DNA of 64,000 nucleotides from Euryodendron excelsum (Eukaryota; Streptophyta; Magnoliopsida; Ericales; Pentaphylacaceae), in contig CM065390.1 in the NCBI GenBank assembly GCA_033060915.1, forward strand, positions 22,461,001 through 22,525,000, given 5' to 3'. The first letter of the stretch is position 1; the number at the start of each line of letters is the position of its first letter. This document shows, piece after piece, positions 58,249-64,000 of this stretch. The position numbers and the translations under genes are program-made. A model generated the notes under the pieces. That model saw only the letters and a program-made list of their open reading frames with translations. It made no database searches and was not told the DNA's origin.

Positions 58249-59576
58249 TAGGATAACAATTTGCATAATATAGATAGGAATAGCAGAGGAGACAACTTGG
58301 ACTAAGGTAGCTCTCCCAGCTATAGAGAGGGTAGAGGTTTTCCATCTAGTGAGTCTTTTCTGAATTCTCTCAATGATATAAGTATAGTGATTTTGATTCA
58401 CTCTCTTATGAAGAAAAGGTAACCCTAGATATTTACCATGGTCTTGGGTGAGAGGTATTAAGGGCAATGGCTCTACCTCTATTAACATTAGGAAAGACAA
58501 ACAACTTAGATTTATGGAGATTTACCTTTTGTCCTGAAAGCTCGCAGAATTCCTCAAGAACCTCTTTAATAGCATTACAGTTGCTATTAGCAACCTTAGC
58601 AAACAAAAGTAGATCATCTGTGAAGAAAAAATGGGATATGGTAGGCCCGCCCCCAGAGGCCCTTAGTCCTTCCCAATTGCCTTCATTAACACTCTCGTTT
58701 ATGAGCATAGACAACCTTTCCATACAGAGAATAAAGAGATAGGGGGATAGAGGATCCTCTTATCTTAATCCTCTTCCAAGAGTAAATTCAGGGAGACATT
58801 CTTCATTCCATAGGATTGAGATACTAACAGAAGTAACACAATGCATTATAATATCTATCCAATGCTAGTTGAGGTTAAAAATTTCCAGAGTGCTCGTAAA
58901 AAATTCCTAAAATATTCTATCATAAGCTTTTTCCAAATCAATTTTCAATACCATGCCACCAGTGTTTCCTTTTTTGTTCCTCAAAGTGTGAATGAACTCT
59001 TGTGCTATGATAATATTATCAAAAGTCAACCTCCCAAGGATGAAGCTACTGTGGGCATGGTATAAGAATTTGTCCAGTAAAGGTCTAAGTCTGGTTAGTA
59101 TCAACTTGGATAGAATTTTTTATATGACATTATATAAAATAATAGGCTTGAATTGCCAAATATTTTTAGGGTTTTCAATTTAGGAATAAAGGTGATAAGT
59201 GTTCTGTTAATTTCTTGGGGAAAACATTTGTTTCGAAAATAGTTTCTTATGAACTGACAAATAGATTGCCTAATGGCATTCCAAGATGGCTTGAAATCCT
59301 TCTCTACCAGGGGCTTTAAAAGCCGTTAATGCTTTTCACAGCCTTCAAAATCTCAATGTCAGAAATTGGGACATTAAGCTCCAAATTGTCTTCTTCAGAG
59401 AATCTAGGGCTTATGATTTCAACTTCTCCAATTTGGTCTAAGTCCATATCTTGTGTAAATAAATCAACGTAATAGCTTTGGACACAAGTACTTTCAGTTC
59501 TCAAGATCAGAGATCCAATTCCCTCTTTCATCCTCCGAATAATGGTAAATAAGTGAAAAATTTTGGTATTACATTT
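58249..59576 (-). pseudogene. LINE ORF2 reverse transcriptase region
   Basis: Pieces in several frames on the minus strand: NTKIFHLFTIIRR and LKAVKSINGF upstream of RT (59560-59316), LKIDLEKAYDRI (about 58945-58910 region and above), then ISHFFFTDDLLLFAKV, the catalytic block with FTDD in place of FADD (about 58640-58600), SGQKVNLHKSKL, and KYLGLPFLHKRVN with the thumb region to MQIVIL. This is the enzyme for target-primed reverse transcription. At least three frameshifts; inactive. Confidence 0.75.
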
Positions 59577-61132
59577 TGTTGACTCTACACCTTGATTTTG
59601 ATGATAACTAAATCTTGTGTTAGTTTACTAATGCATTTAATTATTGTGCAAATTAATAAGAATTATAATTTAAACTTAAATCTTGACTTAAAATTTAATA
59701 CATATCAAAATGGATGCACAACAATTCCAAGTTTGAGCCATGCACCAAAATAGAGTAATTGCACCCATTCAAACTTTAAACAAATGATTTGTATTCGAAG
59801 AGATTAAAGATGCTCAAAAGAAGATTTCATCAAGTGTGTAAAGACTCAATGAAGTTGACTTGAATTCGAAGAGATTGAAAGTGTTCAAAAAGAGAATTCA
59901 TTATGATTGCAAAGTCTCTATAAAGAATTTAAAAGAAGACTTCATCAAGACTGTAAAGATTCAATAAAGTTGATGTGTATTGAGAGTGCTCAAAAGTAGA
60001 CTACATCAAGCTTCTGTAGACTCAATGAAGTTATCCTGGAAAAGAGATCGGCATCATGTATATGAAGCTTGACATGGATAAAAAGAAGGTTAGCAGCAAA
60101 TGGAAAGAGCTCGGTAATAAAGAAGAGAAGGTTGGCATTAATTCAAAGAAGTTTGACAGCTCGGCAATAAAGAAAATATGATCATCAAGAGAAAATTTTA
60201 ATCCAAAAGTTGAATTGATGCTATTCTCAACGAACAAATCTTGTTTGAAGAATATCATATCCCAAAAAGAAGATCTCTTGAATATCCCCAAATTATTTAA
60301 AACTAAACTGGACTAGGAAGACATGAATGAGAATTTTTGGGTGATGTGTCAATACATGATCTTGAAGTGTTGACACATGAAAACAGTGGACAAAATCTGA
60401 AAAATGTAGGCTTGATGTATTGACACATGAAGTCAAGTGTCAACACGTGGGAACTAACGGCTATATTTTTAAATGTTATATTGAACTGGGCGCGCATTAA
60501 ATGAGCCTCCAACTACCTCTAACGGGTGAAATCAGTTCAGGGTCATATATACAAGCATCCAAATGCATTTATAGACAAGAGATACAACATTCACTAATTG
60601 ATTAAGCTGAAAAATCTAAAAATTCTTTTTGTCTTCAAGTTGGCATTTAGTAAGCTATTCAATTCTCATCTACTCTTCATAAAGAGTTTATATTTCATTT
60701 GTATATCTTTCATATACTTGTAAGTGAGAGTTGGAGTGTTCTCTTGTAAAAGAAAAACACTTGTAAGTTAAAGTGGATCTTGGACAAAACCACTCGGTGG
60801 CTGGAAGAACTTGGGAAGAAGTTCTTGTATAAAAGTAAGTCGAGCACTATGGAAATCAGCATCTACTTTGTAATTGGAGATTGCATAGTAGAAAAAAACT
60901 TCAAGGAGATCTTGGGGTGAGGACGTAGACCATAAATTGCGGTTGAACCTCAGTAATTCTTGGTGTGTTTTCTTGTGCTCTGTTTTCATTTCATTATTGC
61001 TTACATAGCATTGCATATATCTTGAATTACTGTTCCATTGATTAGATTAAAATTAATTAATCTTAATTGCTTTAAATTTTTTAAAAAAAACCCAATTCAA
61101 CCCTCCCTCTTGATTTGTCTTTTGGGTTAACA
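59577..61132 (+). repeat. 5' LTR of copia element (1556 bp)
   Basis: Begins TGTTGACTC and ends GGGTTAACA, followed two bases later by the primer site. It contains a degenerate tandem repeat of about 70-110 bp (59787-60030: GAAGAGATT...CTCAAAAG...TCATCAAG...AAAGACTCAATGAAG) and several TGTCAACAC/GTGTTGACAC phrases (60340-60450). Open frames in it are not genes. Confidence 0.75.
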
Positions 61133-61134
61133 AT

Positions 61135-61146
61135 TAGTATCAGAGC
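61135..61146 (+). promoter_or_regulatory. Primer binding site, initiator tRNA-Met type
   Basis: TAGTATCAGAGC, one change (G to A) from the standard TGGTATCAGAGC of Ty1/copia elements. Confidence 0.85.
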
Positions 61147-61187
61147 TTGTATTCCTGTTTTAGGCTTAACATCCTAGGAATAAATCC

Positions 61188-62634
61188 ATGGCAACCAACT
61201 TCGGAAGCTCTCTTGGTGAGGGTTAATCCATCAACAGACCACCTATGTTTAATGGCACCAATTACAACTATTAGAAATATAGAATGAAAATCTATATTCA
61301 ATCGGTAAACTATGAATTATGAAGAATTATAGTGAATGGTCCCAAAACCCTTACGAAAAGAGTAGAAAGGATTGATATCCCTAAGCCCGAATCCAAAAGG
61401 AATGAGGATGATTTGAAAATGCTGCAATCTAATGCCAAAGCCGTGAATATTTTGTATTGTGTACTTGATCCTAACGAATTCAATCGTATCTCTACTTATG
61501 AATCAGCCAAAGAAATATGAGATAGACTAGAGATAACACATAAAAGTACTAATCAGGTTAAGGAATCTAAAATCAATATCCTAATGCATAGTTATGAATT
61601 GTTTAAAATGAAAATAGATGATTCTATTACCGAAATGTTCATAAGGTTCACCAATATTATTAATGGTTTGAAATCTCTTGGAAAGGTGTATCCTAACAAT
61701 GAGCAGGTAAGAAAGATCTTAAGGTCACTGCCAAAGACTTTGGAAACTAAGGTCACGGAAATTCAAGAAGCAAAGGACCTCAACACATTGCCTCTTAAAG
61801 AACTCTTGGGCTTTCTCATAATGTACGAATTAACACAAAAGTAACATGCTCAAGATGATGAAGAAAAGAAAAGGAGGATGGTAGCATTCAAGTCTACCAG
61901 CCAAGAAGAAGAATCGACAAGTGATGAGAATGATGATTAAGACATTGCTCTCATTCAACGAAAATTTAAGAGGTTCATAAAGAAGAAATAGAAAGGTGGA
62001 AAGAAGCATGAAGCCAAAGGAGATTCTAGCAAATAATCAACCATTATATGCTATGAATGTAAAAAGCTTGGTCATATAAAGGTTGAATGCCCCCTGCTCA
62101 AAAAGAAAGAAAAGAAAAACCAAAGGAAAAGGGCAATAGCAGCTATGACATGGAGTGACAATGAAGAATCTGGCTCCGAAGGAAAAGCCGAACCTTAAGA
62201 GGTGGCTAATCTTTGTCTCATGGCTCATGAGGAAGACAATGAGGTATCAAATTCAAACCCATCTCAATTTACTTTCAATGAACTACAAGATGCATTCGAC
62301 GATTTACTTTTCGAATTCAAAAAGATGAGAATCAAAAATGGACTTCTCAAAAAGATGGTTTCTACTCTTACCAAGGAAAATGAGGACTTGCAAAAAGAAA
62401 ATAAAGTTTGTGTTTTGAAAGAAAAGATTAAGAAAAACTCTTTTCCAAAGGATTCTTCAAAGGAAAACCAAATTTTAAATGATAAAGTTATACATTTGGA
62501 AACAACACTCTTTAGATGTGTAAATGGAAAAGAAAAATTGAATACTACTTAGAAAAACAAAAGTGCTCACTAGACAAAGCTGGACTTGGTTTTGATCCCT
62601 TTAAAAGAAGAAAATTTTCAAAAGGCAGATTTGT
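61188..62634 (+). pseudogene. Gag of copia element, many stops
   Basis: ATG at 61188 (MATNFGSSLGEG) and one frame to about 62550 with roughly nine stops. It shows the copia Gag motifs RPPMFNGTNY, a W-replaced-by-stop position before KYRMKIYI, the UBN2 region (FIRFTNIINGLKSLGK...RKILRSLPKTLE), and a CCHC knuckle CYECKKLGHIKVEC (62050-62090), then a coiled-coil stretch. After about 62550 the reading moves to another frame (CSLDKAGLGFDPFKRRKF) until the LTR insertion. Most stops are one transition away from Gln or Trp codons. A dead capsid gene. Confidence 0.8.
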
Positions 62635-64000
62635 TGTGATATCCCAAACCTCTATTTAATTATATTAATGAGAATTTCTAATTTATGCAATATTTAATGT
62701 TAATTATTTCTTCTTTTGAGGCAAAATGACCAATGAGAACTTGTATTATATCTTGTATTAGGGGTGTGAGACACATGAAATTATTTTCCATTTGTGTCTT
62801 CTCTTAGCACTTAACACACACACATATACACGCGCACACACTAGGCCGAGAAGGAAAGAAAGAGAAAAGGAAAAAGGAATGGGAGATTGAGGGAAGAAGG
62901 GCTTGAAGGAAGGGATTGAAGCCATTGAAGACTTCACCAAGCTTGAAGAAGGAGCACCTTGCTTAATACTTCAATTGGATAGAGATGAGTAACAATATGC
63001 CATGAATAAAACCCTATTATTTTTCCAATGTTTTAAACTCGCTTCTATATCATGAATGTTTTCCATATGTTCAATGCATCAATGATTGCGTTCAAGTATA
63101 AATGTCATGCTTTGGATTACATACGAACCTTATCTATGATATAAATTACAATCTACAGACTAGAATGTTCACATAAAGTAAATGTAAGATTCCTAACGTA
63201 CGACTCTAACTCAAGGTCTTTTCGTGACGAGACTTTAATCTAGTCCGATAGTCCTAGGAGGGGGGACGTGAAATAAACCATCGTCATGTAAAGTCTTTCG
63301 TGGCAAGACCCTAAACTAGTAATGATGGTCCTACTGTGGGGGACCTGAAATAATCTATCGCCATGTTGGGAGACGTCCCTTGGCTTAGAAGTCTAAATGT
63401 GACCTTATGGTTACTATAACTGAGCATAGCTCTTATGATTGACTGAAAAAGCCTATATGTGACCTTTGCAGTTACTATAACTGAGCCTAGCTCTTACGAT
63501 TGGCCTAAAGCACTCTACGTGCTAATGACTGAGCATAGCTCTTAATGACTAAGCCTTGTCTCACGATTGAGTCATGCTCTCATGATTGGCTTAAAGCACT
63601 CTATATTGCTAATAACTGAGCATAGCTTGTAATGACTGAGCCTAGCTCTCATGGTTAGCCTAAAGAGCCTATGCATGACCTTCATGGTTACTATATTGGC
63701 CTAAAGAGCCTATGTGTGACCTTCATGGTTATTATGTTGGCCTGAAGAGTATTATGTATACCGCCCGACTGAGACTAAGGGCCTAGAAAGGGGGTAGGCA
63801 GGTGCGAGCCAGAGCGGACAATCTAATGTTGGCCTAAAGAGCCTTATGTGTACTATGTGGCTGAGACCAAGTGCCCAGAAAGAGGGTAGGCAGGTGCAAG
63901 CCAGAGCGGATAATCTAATGTTGGTCTAAAAAGCCTTACGTGTACCGCGCGGCGGAGACCAAGCGCCCAAAAGGGGGTAAGCAGGTGCGAGCCAGAACGG
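62635..64000 (+). repeat. LTR of another LTR retrotransposon, running off the window
   Basis: Starts TGTGATATCCCAAACC directly in the copia gag, an LTR start common in plant Ty3 chromovirus elements. It contains a CA microsatellite (62815-62840), repeated phrases GACTGAGCATAGCTCTTA (63420-63660) and the 92-bp array. The end and the internal region lie beyond 64000, so orientation and class are inferred. Confidence 0.5.
63736..64000 (+). repeat. 92-bp tandem repeat at window end
   Basis: Units begin GTTGGCCTGAAGAG (63736), GTTGGCCTAAAGAG (63828) and GTTGGTCTAAAAAG (63920), each with a GGGTAGGCAGGTGC core or close variant. At least 2.9 copies; it continues past the edge. Confidence 0.8.

Larger units (their letters stand above)
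55250..59576 (-). mobile_element. L1-type LINE (non-LTR retrotransposon), decayed and interrupted
   Basis: On the minus strand the ORF2 order is RT (59576-58256), zinc-binding zf-RVT (about 56250-55960) and RNase H (about 55800-55325), with an A-rich 3' end near 55270-55255. It is cut by a 1273-bp insertion (56976-58248). At its 5' side it is cut by a copia LTR at 59577, so the endonuclease and ORF1 are not in the window. Frameshifts are frequent. Confidence 0.8.
59577..62634 (+). mobile_element. Ty1/copia retrotransposon, 5' part
   Basis: LTR (59577-61132), tRNA-iMet primer site (61135) and gag (61188 onward), cut at 62634 by another LTR. It is inserted in the LINE: LINE coding sequence on the minus strand runs right up to 59577. 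Pol is not in the window. Confidence 0.8.

Noticed and set aside
60031..60512. Minus-strand frames of 69-86 codons in the copia LTR
   Set aside because: Within a defined LTR, hydrophobic by composition, no motif.

Overview
The window is plant nuclear DNA, most probably from a eudicot. It holds one spliced six-exon gene of clearly plant type and otherwise almost only plant retrotransposon lineages (Athila-like, Tat/Ogre-like, Ty1/copia, L1-type LINE), most of them broken and nested. Nothing bacterial or plasmid-like was seen. Frames, splice sites and repeat boundaries were worked out by reading the sequence; family names rest on recognised motifs, not on a search.

Left half (1-37.7 kb): three nested elements. 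Element C is a Tat/Ogre-type Ty3 element without pol. It runs from 4608 to 7568 and resumes from 25231 to about 36770. Its 5' LTR was hit by an Athila-like element on the minus strand (1-4607: gag, protease, PBS and an LTR; the rest lies off the left edge). Its gag was hit by element B (7569-25230), a relative with the same unusual plan. The pre-insertion reading frame of C is recovered exactly when B and one copy of a 5-bp target duplication are removed. B and C share long LTRs (over 4 kb), a gag with a CCHC-like motif, an acidic tail ORF, no protease, RT or integrase, a spacer with repeated motifs, an intron-containing antisense ORF resembling the plant mobile domain, GC-rich hairpins, and a polypurine tract. 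B also keeps a tRNA-Arg type primer site.

Middle (37.7-48 kb): element D is a young Tat/Retand-type element with a complete gag-pro-RT-RNaseH-RNaseH-integrase reading frame. It is interrupted by four stops, each explicable by one C-to-T change. Beyond pol it has a 61-bp minisatellite with a hairpin in most units, and an antisense ORF of the Transposase_28 / coiled-coil type with at least two introns. Its 5' LTR is truncated. Between C and D lies about 1 kb of unassigned, possibly organelle-derived DNA.

Right (48-64 kb): after a perfect 173-bp tandem duplication comes the only host gene, a type I DnaJ/HSP40 co-chaperone (49321-52032, 417 aa, C-terminal CAQQ farnesylation signal). It is followed by a Mutator-type MITE with a perfect 9-bp duplication, AT-rich intergenic DNA, and a decayed LINE on the minus strand. 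The LINE is split by an LTR-like insertion and by a Ty1/copia element, which is itself interrupted by another LTR running off the right edge.

The part most likely to be undescribed is the B/C family: pol-less, gag-bearing elements with a spliced antisense gene and hairpins whose stems differ between copies but stay paired.
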